This document shows, piece by piece, positions 5,811-5,903 of a stretch of DNA of 5,903 nucleotides (position 1 is the first letter of the stretch; the number at the start of each line of letters is the position of its first letter). A program made the position numbers and the translations under genes. The stretch spans positions 1-5,903 of the forward strand of contig JACMMM010000696.1 in the NCBI GenBank assembly GCA_014379065.1. The letters run 5' to 3'. Below the pieces are notes generated by a model. That model was not told the origin of the DNA. It did no database searches and was given only the letters and a program-made list of their open reading frames with translations. Source of the stretch: Saprospiraceae bacterium (lineage in GTDB: Bacteria > Bacteroidota > Bacteroidia > Chitinophagales > Saprospiraceae).

Positions 5811-5903
5811 GCGTCCCAGCGGGACGGAATCTTTGTAGAAAATAGATACAAATGCGGTTGGCGTGCCGGTGGTACCCTATCTGTAGGTTTGTAGATATCG
5901 TTA
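5811..5903. repeat. Two related short palindromic units upstream of the isoprenoid gene
   Basis: Unit 1 has CGTCCC, loop AGC, GGGACG (5812-5826). Unit 2 has GTGCC, loop GGT, GGTAC (5863-5875). The units start 50 bp apart with the same GCGT, and both reach ATCT and then TTTGTAGA (5832-5839 and 5888-5895). The shared layout indicates duplicated copies of one palindromic unit. From memory, similar GTCCC/GGGAC and GTGCC/GGTAC hairpins are dispersed between genes in Bacteroidota, but I could not check this. The array may continue past the right edge. The rest of 5760-5810 shows no gene or clear promoter. Confidence 0.6.

Noticed and set aside
5760..5876. Upstream extension of the isoprenoid gene; the frame is open back to a TAG at 5877
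   Set aside because: The extension has no ATG, only TTG and CTG codons, and consists largely of the palindromic units. The ATG at 5757-5759 is preferred, though a TTG start at 5780 adding seven residues cannot be excluded.

Overview
The window reads as chromosomal DNA from a member of the Bacteroidota. The evidence is a bifunctional-type glutamate formimidoyltransferase, a DDxxD class I isoprenoid enzyme of a kind familiar from that phylum, start sites without Shine-Dalgarno sequences, one exact match to the TAnnTTTG -7 promoter element, and intergenic regions rich in long palindromes. A placement near the Saprospiria/Chitinophagia is only a guess from style. No phage, plasmid, IS, CRISPR, tRNA or rRNA gene is visible.

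Layout, left to right. Positions 1-1082 (minus strand) hold the N-terminal 360 codons of a folate-linked histidine-degradation enzyme that runs off the left edge. Positions 1083-1227 are filled by a long inverted repeat made of 7-bp units. Positions 1228-1656 and 1705-2127 (minus) are two tandem paralogous four-helix membrane proteins, each preceded by nearly the same leader. Positions 2128-2427 are a divergent intergenic region with candidate promoters and a TTTGAC palindrome. Positions 2428-3027 (plus) encode a secreted protein that is probably a small outer-membrane beta-barrel. Positions 3028-3243, between convergent genes, contain a second, larger inverted repeat whose outer arm reaches into the end of the next gene. 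Positions 3244-4485 (minus) encode an MFS transporter. Positions 4486-4772 carry an intrinsic terminator on the minus strand and small palindromes. Positions 4773-5759 (minus) encode a class I isoprenoid/terpenoid-type enzyme. Positions 5760-5903 contain two related short palindromic units.

The genes do not form an evident pathway. The only clear functional unit is the pair of membrane paralogs, which may be co-transcribed with ftcD, although the inverted repeat between them could separate the transcripts. The most unusual content is intergenic. The inverted repeats at about 1117-1230 and 3040-3268 differ in arm sequence. Even so, both show GATT/GAAT words at about 7-bp spacing and share loop words in the same order (ATGGACGA, CACAT, GCC). 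They may be two members of one dispersed long-hairpin family.
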